51,344 bases of DNA, from the NCBI GenBank assembly GCA_001917435.1, contig MNEA01000140.1, positions 1-51,344 of the forward strand, given 5' to 3'. Under the pieces are notes generated by a model. The model saw nothing but the letters and a program-made list of their open reading frames with translations. It ran no database searches and was not told where the DNA came from. This DNA is from Acidobacteria bacterium 13_2_20CM_2_57_6 (GTDB taxonomy: Bacteria; Acidobacteriota; Terriglobia; Acidiferrales; UBA7541). A program made the translations under genes and the position numbers. The stretch's first letter is position 1; each line of letters starts with the position of its first letter. This document shows, piece by piece, positions 16,120-24,849 of the stretch.

Positions 16120-18195
16120 CTACCCGGGAATGATTCGCGGCGTTAAGAAGAAGAGCAGTTCCTGGGATGACGTCGAGACACTGGTACGCTTGAAGAGGTG
16201 CCCGATCAGCGGCAGGCTGCCAACGACAGGCACCTGAAAGATGTCTGTGCGTTGACTGGACACGATGATCCCCCCAATCACCACCGTTCCGCCGTCCGCC
16301 ACCGTCACTTTGGTTTCCGCGGCTTCCGTGTCTAGAGCCGGAATTCCCTGCACTCGCGGGATGCCGGCGTCGATCTGGGTGTTCTCCACTAGCACGTCCA
16401 TGAACACGGTGCCGTCCGCGGTGATCTGCGGAGTGACCTCCAGTTTCAGCACGGCGTCTATGAACTGCACAGAGATCGTATTGTTGATGGTAGTCTGAAT
16501 CGGGATCTTAGTCCCCTGCTTGACCGCCGCCTTTTCGTTGTTCTGAGTAATGATCTTGGGCTTCGATAGCAGCTTGCCTACGCCCTTCGATTCCGCCGCG
16601 GTAATCATGAAATCTAGGGCCAAGTTGGCCGATGTAAAAAGGTAGCTCACGCCGCTGGTGGGAGCGTTCGCACCAAGGTTCGTCACCAAGGGCATTTGAA
16701 CGTTCGCCTGCTGGGGCGCCTGGCCAGCCACGGGTGGCTGTGGCACCGGTGGCGCGCCGAAAGTGAGTGCCGGTGAAGTGGAAACACCAGGCGTTATTGT
16801 TCGAAAGATTGGGCTCGGACCGACGGTCGAATTGCCGCCAAACACATTGTTGCCGCTGGAGGTCGCGAACGCGAGCTGCGTGCCGATGTCCCGCGCGAAG
16901 GAACGCGATGCCGAAACCACTCGCGCCTCGATTTCCACCTGCTGCGACTTGCGGTCCAGGTTGCGAATCAGGTTATCAATGATCGGAATGACCGATGGAA
17001 TATCACGGATGATCAGCTGGTTCGAACGGTCATCGTACAGTATGTCGCCGCGCGAGCTAAGGAACTTCTTGAGCGTCGGCGCCAGCGCCGCCGCCTTAGC
17101 GTAGCTCAGTACCCGGGGCACAGTCACCGGAGCGATCGCTTCCGCCTGCGCTTTTTCCAGGTCGCGCTGCGTCTCCGCTTCTTTCTTTAACGTATCGCGT
17201 GAGGCGATCCTCAGCACGTTCCCGCTGAGTTGCTTGTCGAGACTGTTGTTCTGCAAAACGATGTCGAGTGCCTGGTCCCAGGGCACTTCATCCAGAACGA
17301 TGGTGAGGCTCCCCTTGACCGCAGGATCCAGCACCACGTTGAGTCCGCTGATTTCGTGAATTAACCGGAAGAAGTCCTTGAGGTCCACGTCTTTCAAGTT
17401 TACGGAAATCGGCTCGCCCGTATACTTGCCCGTGGGCGCCTGCACTGCCGCCGGTGCCTGTGCCGCCTGGGATGCCGCCAACGTCGTGGCCGCCGTGTTT
17501 GCCTGCTGCACCGCTTGCTCGGCCGCCTGTTGCGTCGTGGAATTCGGGCGCACAGGTTCGTTTTTCTCGCTCAAAGATGCCAGAGTGAATGAGGGCTGGG
17601 TCAGTTCGCTTGGCAAAGCGAAGCGAGGAGCAGAAATCTTCAAATCCTTGGATGAGCCGCCCGCAGCCGTGCGGGGCGATGCTACGCTGTACTTGAATTC
17701 CGGCCGCGCCTTCTCATTCTGCTGCGACGTCAACGTCGTCGAACCGGACACCGGTTGCATTGGAGTCGTTGACGTATTTTCAAAGTAGATGACCACCGCT
17801 CCGCCGTCGCGCGCAACCCGATACGGGCTCGCCGTCGTAAGATCCACCACCACCCGCGCCACATCCGGCCGGTATTGTCCGATGCGCACTCCGCGCACAG
17901 GGGCGGAAATCCCGGGGATGACCGTCTTCTGCACGGCTAACCGGGCTCCCACAAAATCCAGCACCAGGCGATCCGGGTTCTGCATGCGGCCGGCGTGAAC
18001 CTCGAGCCGTCCCTCGCCTTCCACGCGTACAGCCGACCGTTCCGGCGCCTGGGTAATAGCAACACTGGAGATGACAGCGGCAGCCGCCGTCGCGCCAGCG
18101 GGCGCCTGCGTCTGTGCAAGCACCGGGCTGCTCGCCAGTGCCATGCTTGCAAGGATCAAGTAGCCATGCCGAAGGGCCGGCCAATTCGTCTTCAT
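16120..18195 (-). CDS. pilQ: Type IV pilus secretin PilQ
   Basis: PilQ forms the outer-membrane pore through which the type IV pilus extends. The 691-residue product has an N-terminal signal peptide (cleavage after SSPVLAQ). An AMIN peptidoglycan-binding domain follows at about 45-135 (LVLDFVGARL...ARVVVDL). An Ala/Gln-rich linker leads to a secretin/TonB short N domain at about 255-320 (ISVNLKDVDLKDFFRLIHEI) and an N1-like domain with RSNQLIIRDIPSVIPIIDNL. The secretin barrel fills the last 250 residues, with VQGIPALDTEAAETKVTVAD and VVIGGIIVSS, ending LFFLTPRIIPG. It overlaps pilP by ATGA, so the two are translationally coupled. Confidence 0.96.
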   Translation of the reverse strand: MKTNWPALRHGYLILASMALASSPVLAQTQAPAGATAAAAVISSVAITQAPERSAVRVEGEGRLEVHAGRMQNPDRLVLDFVGARLAVQKTVIPGISAPVRGVRIGQYRPDVARVVVDLTTASPYRVARDGGAVVIYFENTSTTPMQPVSGSTTLTSQQNEKARPEFKYSVASPRTAAGGSSKDLKISAPRFALPSELTQPSFTLASLSEKNEPVRPNSTTQQAAEQAVQQANTAATTLAASQAAQAPAAVQAPTGKYTGEPISVNLKDVDLKDFFRLIHEISGLNVVLDPAVKGSLTIVLDEVPWDQALDIVLQNNSLDKQLSGNVLRIASRDTLKKEAETQRDLEKAQAEAIAPVTVPRVLSYAKAAALAPTLKKFLSSRGDILYDDRSNQLIIRDIPSVIPIIDNLIRNLDRKSQQVEIEARVVSASRSFARDIGTQLAFATSSGNNVFGGNSTVGPSPIFRTITPGVSTSPALTFGAPPVPQPPVAGQAPQQANVQMPLVTNLGANAPTSGVSYLFTSANLALDFMITAAESKGVGKLLSKPKIITQNNEKAAVKQGTKIPIQTTINNTISVQFIDAVLKLEVTPQITADGTVFMDVLVENTQIDAGIPRVQGIPALDTEAAETKVTVADGGTVVIGGIIVSSQRTDIFQVPVVGSLPLIGHLFKRTSVSTSSQELLFFLTPRIIPG

Positions 18196-18923
18196 TGCTG
18201 TTCTCCTGGACTGGAGTAAATTCGTTTGTTCACTTGCCGTTCGACGGGTTTTCCAAAGGCATCTTTTCCTTCTTCATGGAAGGAAACGCTATCCATCGAA
18301 ATCTTTTCCACGCTGCCGTCATACAGCCGGTCGCCTTCGCGCAGGAAATACGTGCGCGCTTGCGGATTTGAAACCACCGCGATCATCCCATTCGGGGAAC
18401 GCACGATGCCGTCAAGGCGCAGCGTGCTGACCTGCAGACCCAGTTTGCCCGGCGGCAGATTCGGGCCTCCCGCCTTGTTCTGCCTCCCGATTAAGGATTC
18501 GAACGGATCGCGCCGAGCCTGTTTGATTTCGCTCGCTGCAGCTGCCGGTGCGGAACCCGGAGTGGAAGCCTTCTCAACCGTCCTGCGAGCCGGTTTGGCT
18601 GCCTTAGCCTTGCCTGGCTGTTTCGCGCCCGATTTGGCTCCAGTTTTGGCTGCGGGGTTGCTAGCCGGCTTGGCCGCCTGCGCTGCAGGTTTCGCCACGG
18701 GCGTTGCCGGCTTCGTCTGGGCCGGCGTCGCCGGTTTAGCCGCTTGAGGTGCGGGCTTGGTCGCGGCCGATGCTGCAGGCTTGCCCGTTTGCTGCACGGG
18801 CTTGCCGGCATCCGCCTGTGCGGACTTCGCACTATTCGGCGTGGACGGCTTAGCCTGCGCCCGCAATCCGGGCGTCGCTGTCGCAACCAAAATCCCTAGT
18901 CCGAGAGTTATCGCTGAACGCAT
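18192..18923 (-). CDS. pilP: Pilus assembly protein PilP
   Basis: PilP links the inner-membrane PilNO subcomplex to the PilQ secretin. The product has 243 residues. After a signal peptide (MRSAITLGLGILVATATPG) comes a very long low-complexity segment (residues about 22-125) of Ala, Pro, Lys and Thr, with repeated KPA and PAAK units. The C-terminal domain (about 130-243) reads RRDPFESLIG, GLQVSTLRLDGIVRSPNGMIAVV and FLREGDRLYDGSVEKI, the beta-sandwich typical of PilP. Many PilP proteins are lipoproteins, but no lipobox Cys is seen here. The low-complexity tract probably spans the periplasm. It is in the pilMNOPQ operon. Confidence 0.9.
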   Translation of the reverse strand: MRSAITLGLGILVATATPGLRAQAKPSTPNSAKSAQADAGKPVQQTGKPAASAATKPAPQAAKPATPAQTKPATPVAKPAAQAAKPASNPAAKTGAKSGAKQPGKAKAAKPARRTVEKASTPGSAPAAAASEIKQARRDPFESLIGRQNKAGGPNLPPGKLGLQVSTLRLDGIVRSPNGMIAVVSNPQARTYFLREGDRLYDGSVEKISMDSVSFHEEGKDAFGKPVERQVNKRIYSSPGEQQ

Positions 18924-18940
18924 AGTTCGCTCATTCCCGC

Positions 18941-19591
18941 TCAGGGTTTTCCAGCCGCACCGGCTGCAGGCTTAGCTCCGGCTGCCGGAGCCGCACCCGT
19001 ATCGGCGGGCTTGGTAAAAAATGTTGTTGCCGTGAAAATTCCAGACACTGTTGTCCCCGGGCGCACCGCGTACTTTGTGCCTTTTGGCTTGTCTGGATCG
19101 TCAAACGTCAGGTCGCCCACATTAATAATTCGTGACAGGCGGCCCAGTCTCCCGAAGAAATCCAGGATATTGAAGTACGGGCCGTCGGCCTGCACCTCAA
19201 ACGGCATTTCGTAATGATATTCCTTGGGAACCACGGCCTGCGCCGTCAAGCGCCTGATCTGCACATTCGACGCGCTCGCCGCTCCCTGCAACAGCCGGAT
19301 AAATTCGTCAGTTTCTTTTTCTTCCGGCACGATCGTTTTCAGCGTATCCAGTTGCTTGGAAAGCGCGTCCATCTGCTGCTTCAGTTCTCCGTAGCGCTGC
19401 TTGTAGACCTGCAGCTGCGTGACTTCCTGGTTCAGCTTCGTGCGCGTCTGGACGGCAGCATCCACCTCGTCCCGTTCCCTTGCAATCGGTGAACCAGGCA
19501 CGTAAACGCCGACCAAAACCAGCACGACAGCAACCGCCGCAGCCACTAGGGCCTGCATGATCACGGACATATCTCGAAGCGGATTGGCCAT
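18941..19591 (-). CDS. pilO: Pilus assembly protein PilO
   Basis: An inner-membrane bitopic protein of 216 residues. One membrane helix at about 10-30 (ALVAAAVAVVLVLVGVYV) is followed by a periplasmic coiled coil (about 40-90, rich in Gln, Leu and Lys). The ferredoxin-like domain contains EFIRLLQGAASASNVQIRRL, EMPFEVQADGPYFNILDFFG and RIINVGDLTF, typical of PilO. It forms heterodimers with PilN to align the secretin with the pilus motor. The C-terminal tail is Ala/Gly/Pro-rich. It starts 10 bases after pilN. Confidence 0.93.
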   Translation of the reverse strand: MANPLRDMSVIMQALVAAAVAVVLVLVGVYVPGSPIARERDEVDAAVQTRTKLNQEVTQLQVYKQRYGELKQQMDALSKQLDTLKTIVPEEKETDEFIRLLQGAASASNVQIRRLTAQAVVPKEYHYEMPFEVQADGPYFNILDFFGRLGRLSRIINVGDLTFDDPDKPKGTKYAVRPGTTVSGIFTATTFFTKPADTGAAPAAGAKPAAGAAGKP

Positions 19592-19601
19592 GGCGCTCCC
19601 C

Positions 19602-20249
19602 TTATCCTTTCTTCGCCGGCGTCTTCGCAGCCGCAGCAGGAGCCGGTGTATTGGCCGGCCGTGCCTGCGCTGCGGTGGGCGGAGTGATTTCAGCTGATAT
19701 CTGGAACACGAAGGTCTGCACCGCCGTATTCTTATCGTCTTGTTTTGTTTCCTTAATTTCGACTTTCTGGAAATACCCGGACCGCTTCAGTGCGGTAATA
19801 AAGTTCGCAACTGAGTTGACGGACGCGGACGAGCCCTCCATCGAAAGCGTTGTGCCTTTGCGGATCATTTCCGTCAGCCACAGGTTTTCCGTCCGCGACA
19901 CCGTGTTGGCAACCATGTCCAGCAGTTCCTGCCCGCCCGTGCGGTCGCGCTGCAACTGCTCGATCGTCGAAACACGCTGCTGCAGGACGGCCTTCTGCTT
20001 CTCGAACGCTTCCACTTGCAGTTTGGTCTGCTCGAGGTCCGTCTTCTGCGCTGTCAGTCTTTTGATTTCCGCGTTTTCCTTGTTCAGCTGGTTCTGCCAC
20101 GTGTAATAGAAGAATCCCAGAACCAGGGCGCCGAGAACCAGCCCTGCTCCGATGAACACCGCAGGAAGCGCTCCGCCCGCATCCACCGTCGAAGGAGCAC
20201 GCCGTGAAGCCTTCGGCCGAATTTGTCCAAGAAGGTTTATGCGAATCAT
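19602..20249 (-). CDS. pilN: Pilus assembly protein PilN
   Basis: A bitopic inner-membrane partner of PilO and PilM, 215 residues. It begins MIRINLLGQIRPKASRR; the INLL motif is the cytoplasmic PilN segment that docks into PilM. A membrane helix at about 30-50 (AVFIGAGLVLGALVLGFFYY) is followed by a coiled coil of Lys, Glu and Gln and a periplasmic fold (NLWLTEMIRKGTTLSMEGSS). The C-terminal tail is Ala/Pro-rich, as in PilO and PilP here. It starts two bases after pilM. Confidence 0.94.
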   Translation of the reverse strand: MIRINLLGQIRPKASRRAPSTVDAGGALPAVFIGAGLVLGALVLGFFYYTWQNQLNKENAEIKRLTAQKTDLEQTKLQVEAFEKQKAVLQQRVSTIEQLQRDRTGGQELLDMVANTVSRTENLWLTEMIRKGTTLSMEGSSASVNSVANFITALKRSGYFQKVEIKETKQDDKNTAVQTFVFQISAEITPPTAAQARPANTPAPAAAAKTPAKKG

Positions 20250-20251
20250 GG

Positions 20252-21301
20252 CTAGTCAAAGCTCCTCAGCGCCAGACCTACGGCAATAGCCAGCCGCGGC
20301 GCCATTTCCCGGATCTGGTCATCACTGTGCTTGCCGGGATCAATCATTACTTTGCGGAAAGGATTCAACTCTTCCACCGGCATCGCGAATTCTTCCCGCA
20401 GCAAGTCCACCAGCCCGGGAACGCGCGCCGTTCCCCCTGCCACCACGATTCGCTGGATGTTCTCGCCGCTGGCTGTCGCCCGGAAGAAGTCGAAGGTCTT
20501 TTGAATTTCCAGCGTCAGAATGTCGGAAACGCTGCGCAGTATCTGTTGTTTCTGCTCGTCGGTAACGCTCGGCAGCGAATCGCCCCTCTTCAGGCGTTCC
20601 GCGTCCTCGAAGCTGAGGTCCAGTTCCTTCTGCAGCGCATCCGTATACTGGTTGCCGCCCACGCTGACGTCGCGCGTGAACAGCGGCACCCCGCCGCGCA
20701 CAATGTTAATGTTCATGACGCTCGCGCCAATGTTCAGCAGCGCCACCGTCTGCCCCGCATCCGGTTCGTAGTTGATTTCGAAGCAGTTCTGCAGTCCGAA
20801 GGCATCGATATCCACCACCACCGGCGTCTTTCCTGCCTGCGCCAAAACGTTGGTGTGGTTCAGAATCTTGTCTTTCTTCACCGCCACCAGCAGAACATCC
20901 ATCTGCGAGTCCATCGACTCCAGCAGTTGATAGCTCAGGTTCACGTCCGCGATATCAAATGGAATGTGCTGGCTGGCTTCGGAAGGAATCCGATCGTAAA
21001 GTTCTTCCTCGGTCATCAGCGGCAGCGGAACGCGCTTCACGATTACCGAGTGCCCTGATACCGACGTCGCCACGTTTTTCGTCTTGATCCGTTGCGCGTC
21101 GAAAATCTTGCTGATCGCATTTGCAACCTGCGGTGCATCCATGATGGCGCCGTCCACCACCGTGTCCGGGGCCAGCGTTTCCATCCCGAAGCTCACGAGC
21201 TCATAGCCGGACTTTGCCGATTTCAGTTCCACGGCCTTAATCGAACTCGACCCGATATCCAGTCCCACCAGCTGTCGGCTCTTTTTTCCGAGTCCAAGCA
21301 T
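20252..21301 (-). CDS. pilM: Pilus assembly ATPase-like protein PilM
   Basis: An actin/FtsA-like cytoplasmic protein of 349 residues that binds ATP and the PilN N-terminus. Visible are the phosphate-binding loop VGLDIGSSSIKAVELKSA, ATSVSGHSVIVKRVPLP, VVVDIDAFGLQNCFE, VALLNIGASVMNINIVRGG (second phosphate region) and IVVAGGTARVPGL. It is the first structural gene of the operon and follows the small HTH gene by 45 bases. No pilA, pilB, pilC or pilT is in the window, so the pilus motor and pilin genes lie elsewhere. Confidence 0.95.
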   Translation of the reverse strand: MLGLGKKSRQLVGLDIGSSSIKAVELKSAKSGYELVSFGMETLAPDTVVDGAIMDAPQVANAISKIFDAQRIKTKNVATSVSGHSVIVKRVPLPLMTEEELYDRIPSEASQHIPFDIADVNLSYQLLESMDSQMDVLLVAVKKDKILNHTNVLAQAGKTPVVVDIDAFGLQNCFEINYEPDAGQTVALLNIGASVMNINIVRGGVPLFTRDVSVGGNQYTDALQKELDLSFEDAERLKRGDSLPSVTDEQKQQILRSVSDILTLEIQKTFDFFRATASGENIQRIVVAGGTARVPGLVDLLREEFAMPVEELNPFRKVMIDPGKHSDDQIREMAPRLAIAVGLALRSFD

Positions 21302-21346
21302 TTCACGGCCCCTTTTCTAACCGGCGTTCCTGCGCCCCGCGCCAGA

Positions 21347-21523
21347 CTAACGGCGTCTCGCGGTCGCCTGGCTCATTTTCCGCTCCATCCAGCGGTCCAG
21401 GATCGTTTTACGCAGTTTCCAACGGTTGCCGAGTTTAAACGCGGGAATTTCGCCTTCCGTGATGTAACGGTACAGCGTATCCGGCGAGATGCCCAGATAC
21501 TGTGACGCTTGCCGCACATTCAT
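21347..21523 (-). CDS. Small excisionase/MerR-type HTH DNA-binding protein
   Basis: A 58-residue protein from the ATG at 21523 (MNVRQASQYLGIS). It is a single winged helix-turn-helix of the excisionase or 'DNA binding domain' family: VRQASQYLGISPDTLYRYI is the HTH and KLGNRWKLRKTILDRWMER the wing. The open frame extends upstream to a GTG at 21631 (94 residues), but the extra part has no family similarity; GAAGTG precedes the ATG. Its position directly ahead of pilM, on the same strand, suggests a role in controlling or fine-tuning pilus gene expression, or it may be an orphan remnant. Function not shown. Confidence 0.8.
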   Translation of the reverse strand: MNVRQASQYLGISPDTLYRYITEGEIPAFKLGNRWKLRKTILDRWMERKMSQATARRR

Positions 21524-21975
21524 CACTTCGCGCGATTCGCTCACGAGGAACGCCACCCCGGCATCCAGATGAAGCACAAAAATTAGCCACCGTGAGTTGC
21601 GCCGACCTGCGCTGCGAAGGTTGGAGGGCACAACCCGTGGAAGCTTTATGACATTCTACCACTCCGACCGTCAAGGGAATCTATAGGGCTGTTGTCCTAT
21701 CAATACGGGTAGTTCTAGGCATTTCGGGGGGTATTCGCCGCTAGTACCTACCCAGGTTGGGGGCTATTCCTGCCGCTGCCACTATTAGTTGCGGTTTTGA
21801 GCGCTCCGCTCCCTGTCCGCGAGGACGGTTATCCTTTGCAATCAGCGCTTTTTCCACAGAAAAGTACTACTCGCGCCTTCCGATTGCGGATGCACTGCCC
21901 TCCTTATTTTCTTCTCGTCGAATCCGGCCGTGACATGCGCACGAGCCCAGCGCCGCACTCCCGCGTCACTTTTTC
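21524..21975. other. Intergenic region between ubiD and the HTH/pil operon
   Basis: About 450 bases with no supported gene. It contains the candidate promoter at 21646-21674 for the HTH-pil unit. The rest (21675-21975) is unstructured sequence downstream of the ubiD stop codon, with no clear hairpin terminator for ubiD. Confidence 0.5.
21646..21674 (-). promoter_or_regulatory. Possible sigma-70 promoter for the HTH-pilMNOPQ unit
   Basis: On the minus strand TTGACG (21674-21669), a 17-base spacer and TCATAA (21651-21646). A start near 21639 would leave a leader of about 115 bases before the ATG at 21523. The -35 is good, the -10 only moderate. Confidence 0.35.
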
Positions 21976-23475
21976 TCACGATTTATCCAGCGACAACGAC
22001 CTCCACAGCCCATCTACCCGCTTCTTCGTCTCTTCATCCATCAAAATCTCGTCCGGCCAAGGCCGCGTAAATCCTTCGGACGCCCACTTGCGCGTCGCAT
22101 CAATCCCCATCTTCGATCCAAAGTCTTGCATCCGCGCTGCGTGATCCAATGTATCCATCGGCCCCAGTGAAAACTGCACGTCCCGCTCGGGGTCCAGCGC
22201 ACACAGCGTCTTCCAAACCACTTCACTGTAGTTGTGAATGTCAACGTCGTGGTCCACCACAACGATCACCTTCGTGAACATCGCCTGCCCCAGCGACCAA
22301 ACCGCATTCATGATCTTCCGCGCGTGCCCGGGATACGACTTTCGAATCGCCACGATCATCAAGTTGTGAAAAATTCCCTCGGCCGGCATCGCCACGTCCA
22401 CGATTTCCGGATACTGCATCTTCATCACTGGCAGAAATACGCGCTCCACCGCGTATCCCATATAGAAGTCTTCCTGCGGCGGCGGCCCCACCACCGTCGT
22501 CAAATAAATCGGCTCCTTCCGCCGCGTCACGCATTCCACGTGAAAGACCGGGAACTCCCCTTCCAGCGAATAAAAGCCCGTGTGGTCCCCGAACGGCCCT
22601 TCCGTGCGCATCTCATTCAGATTGACGCAGCCCTCCAGCACAATCTCCGCGTTCGCAGGCACCTCCAGGTTGTTGGTCTCGCAGGTCACCATCTCGACTG
22701 GTTCGCGCCGCAAGAATCCTGCGAACATCATCTCGTCAAGGTCCGGTGGAATCGGCAGCATCCCGGAAAGCGCGGTCGCCGGATCGGCGCCGATCGCCAC
22801 GCTCACAGGAATTCTGCCTTCCGGATTCTTCGCCCTCGCTCGCCGAAAATGCTCCGCTCCATGCTTCTGCGTTTGCCAGTGCATTCCCGTCGTGCGCTCG
22901 TCGTAAATCTGCATGCGGTACATTCCCACGTTCCGCTTCCCCGTCTCCGGATTCCTCGTAAACACCAGCGGAAACGTGATGAACCGTCCCCCATCCTGCG
23001 GCCAGCACTTCAGAATCGGGAAATCAAGCAGGTTGACATCGCTTCCCTTCTGCACAACTTCCTTGCACGCGCCCGTCTTCACGCTCTTCGGGAAAAACGA
23101 CCCTAGCTCCGCCAGCTTCGGCAGCATCTTGACCTTGTCGAAAAATCCCTGCGGCGTTTCCATTTTCAAGAATCCCTGGATGCGCTCGGCGACCTCCTCC
23201 AATCCGTTCACTTCCAGCGCCAGCGCCATCCGCCGCACGCTTCCAAACGCGTTGATCAGCAGCGGATAGCGCGATCCCTTCGGCTTTTCGAACAGCAGCG
23301 CCGGGTTACTCCCCGGTGGGACAGGTATTCCTGCCTGTCCGCCCTGCTGGCCGCACATGACCCGCTGTACCACTTCCGTAATCTCCAACACCGGATCGAC
23401 TTCCGTGCGAATGCGCTTCAATTCCCCTTCCTTCTCCAGCCTCCGCACAAACTCCCGCAAGTCCGCGTATGCCAC
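21976..23475 (-). CDS. ubiD: UbiD-family prenylated-FMN decarboxylase
   Basis: A 499-residue protein, close to the 497 of E. coli UbiD. I chose the GTG at 23475 (VAYADLREFVRRLE) because AGGAGA lies about six bases upstream; the longer open frame runs through a dispersed repeat and has no family similarity. Conserved segments are RFITFPLVFTRNPETGKRN, HRAx-like HWQTQKHGAEHFRRA, ETNNLEVPANAEIVLEG, the signature TEGPFGDHTGFYS and VDHDVDIHNYSEVVWKTL. The family removes carboxylate groups from aromatic or unsaturated acids, classically in ubiquinone or menaquinone synthesis, and needs prenyl-FMN made by UbiX, which is not in the window. Exact substrate unresolved. Confidence 0.92.
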   Translation of the reverse strand: MAYADLREFVRRLEKEGELKRIRTEVDPVLEITEVVQRVMCGQQGGQAGIPVPPGSNPALLFEKPKGSRYPLLINAFGSVRRMALALEVNGLEEVAERIQGFLKMETPQGFFDKVKMLPKLAELGSFFPKSVKTGACKEVVQKGSDVNLLDFPILKCWPQDGGRFITFPLVFTRNPETGKRNVGMYRMQIYDERTTGMHWQTQKHGAEHFRRARAKNPEGRIPVSVAIGADPATALSGMLPIPPDLDEMMFAGFLRREPVEMVTCETNNLEVPANAEIVLEGCVNLNEMRTEGPFGDHTGFYSLEGEFPVFHVECVTRRKEPIYLTTVVGPPPQEDFYMGYAVERVFLPVMKMQYPEIVDVAMPAEGIFHNLMIVAIRKSYPGHARKIMNAVWSLGQAMFTKVIVVVDHDVDIHNYSEVVWKTLCALDPERDVQFSLGPMDTLDHAARMQDFGSKMGIDATRKWASEGFTRPWPDEILMDEETKKRVDGLWRSLSLDKS

Positions 23476-23638
23476 CGTGCTCTCCTGTAGCCGCAAACTG
23501 TAACACGAACCCTCTTGGGTTCTCGCCTGTAGCAATCCTGCGTTCGCATTTTCTCGTAGACGTTCCTCGCAACACTCGCTGCCAGCCCGGATTTCCTGCC
23601 ACGCAAGCGCCGCACTCAAGGCTAGAAACTCCGCCATT

Positions 23639-23665
23639 GTCATCCTGAGTGCAGCGAAGGATCTC
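23639..23665. repeat. Dispersed GTCATCCTGAG-type repeat
   Basis: GTCATCCTGAGTGCAGCGAAGGATCTC matches the short interspersed repeat GTCATyCTGAGcgaGCGAAGGATCT found in many bacterial genomes (recalled). It overlaps only the rejected N-terminal extension of the ubiD frame. Confidence 0.6.
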
Positions 23666-23862
23666 ACCCGATCCACAACCCTTTCGCATTCTCACTCGCA
23701 CTCGTTTCACCCTGACACAATCTGTCTCAGACTGAGCAAATTCGCCGTCAGCATATCGCCTACTTGATTTTGACCTCTCCTCTGACGCTTTCTAAGCGCT
23801 GTATTTGCTGGAGTTTACGGACATCCTCATTCTGGTCTTCATCTCAGTGTCCCCCACGCGGT

Positions 23863-23878
23863 TGGCATCGCAATTGCA
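23863..23878 (+). promoter_or_regulatory. Candidate sigma-54 promoter
   Basis: TGGCATCGCAATTGCA fits the sigma-54 pattern TGGCAC-N5-TTGCW with exact spacing of the -24 GG and -12 GC. It points at the small membrane gene at 24080, about 190 bases downstream. No enhancer site or RpoN-dependent activator is visible, so this is only a pattern match. Confidence 0.3.
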
Positions 23879-24079
23879 CTTCTCCCTCTGGCACGGAATC
23901 GTCTGTTCACACACCATTCGTGCGCTTTTTCGCTACTAAGCTCGGGAATCGTTGCACCGTCCCCGGCACCCAGTTTCGTTGCCTTATAAAGGAGTCGCCG
24001 CCTTTTCAAGGAGGAAGGTCGCAAACGCAACTTACGCCGGCAACTAATTCGTTTCAGTTGCCTGGCGCATCGACCCGAC

Positions 24080-24334
24080 ATGCTGCCCAACATGCTAAAT
24101 GCCCTACACATCATCCGGCTTGATTATTTGTCCTGCGTTCTGACCGTTCTCGCCACCGTGCTCATTGGCAAGAAGCTCTGGCAAGGCTGGGTCGTTGCCG
24201 CCGTCAATAGCGCCGTCGTCTGTGTCATCGGCGTCCGCACCGCACAATTCGGATTTGTCCCCGCCAATCTCCTTTGCATCGCCCTCTACACCAGCAACCT
24301 CGTCAACTGGCGCCCCAAAAAGCAAAACCAGTAG
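24080..24334 (+). CDS. Small membrane protein, hypothetical
   Basis: An 84-residue protein (or 80 if it starts at the second ATG at 24092). Three hydrophobic segments are seen: YLSCVLTVLATVLIGKKLW, WVVAAVNSAVVCVIGVRT and FVPANLLCIALYTSNLVNW. The pattern 'W-x-G-W-x-x-x-x-x-N-S...R-T-x-Q-F-G-F-x-P-A-N' resembles a PnuC-like half or an uncharacterised small membrane family. It probably sits in the inner membrane. No Shine-Dalgarno sequence is evident at either start. It is a lone gene between divergent ubiD and iscS. Confidence 0.7.
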   Translation: MLPNMLNALHIIRLDYLSCVLTVLATVLIGKKLWQGWVVAAVNSAVVCVIGVRTAQFGFVPANLLCIALYTSNLVNWRPKKQNQ

Positions 24335-24849
24335 TTTCGAGCGCAAGCGGCCCCGCGGTTAGTTGCGTACCGCGCACGTCAAAACCCCACTCAGACCGGA
24401 CGGAATGATAATCTCACGGCGCATATCCTCTTCAGCAATCAAGAGTAAAGACTGTCGATCGCATCCGTGGTCCGATGGGAGAACATCTTTGCGACGAGGT
24501 ACATATGCGAAGAGTGCTCATAACAATCCCGATTCCCCGTGTGACCGCGCATATCCCAAAACAAACAAAGCACTTAAAGTAATCCTGTTGAACCTCTTTG
24601 ATAATGTCCCCTTCCGGCCTCGATAGCAATGTCCCTAGACCGCACCCTCCTGCAGGAGGATGCGGTGAAGAGCACAGCCACGAGCAGCGGAGAGTTGCGA
24701 CGTGTGGAAGTATTCGGGCAGGTCGCCGGCGGGTCGTTGCGTTTGGTGATTCGGTCGGGACTGTCAACCTTGTCGGCCCCGTTCTTTCACGGGTCACTGG
24801 ACATGGATCACGATCTACGTTTCCCCCGTAGTATCCTATGGGTAGCCTT
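24335..24849. other. Intergenic region upstream of iscS
   Basis: About 515 bases. It holds a 26-base palindrome at 24640-24665 and some short open frames with no recognisable content, which I do not call. It presumably carries the iscS-mnmA promoter, but I could not find a convincing -35/-10 pair. Confidence 0.45.
24640..24665. repeat. Near-perfect 26-base palindrome
   Basis: CCGCACCCTCCTGCAGGAGG followed by ATGCGG reads nearly identically on both strands; only one base pair (C opposite A) is imperfect. No T-run follows. It could be a hairpin in the iscS leader, an operator-like site or a small dispersed element. Confidence 0.6.

Larger units (their letters stand above)
23476..24079. other. 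Sparse region upstream of ubiD and the small membrane gene
   Basis: About 600 bases of divergent intergenic DNA. It holds the dispersed repeat at 23639-23665 and a sigma-54-like site at 23863-23878. No gene-like frame is convincing apart from an upstream extension of ubiD that I reject. Confidence 0.5.

Noticed and set aside
22234..23106. Plus-strand open frame opposite ubiD
   Set aside because: His/Arg-rich shadow of the ubiD coding strand, no motif, no Shine-Dalgarno sequence.
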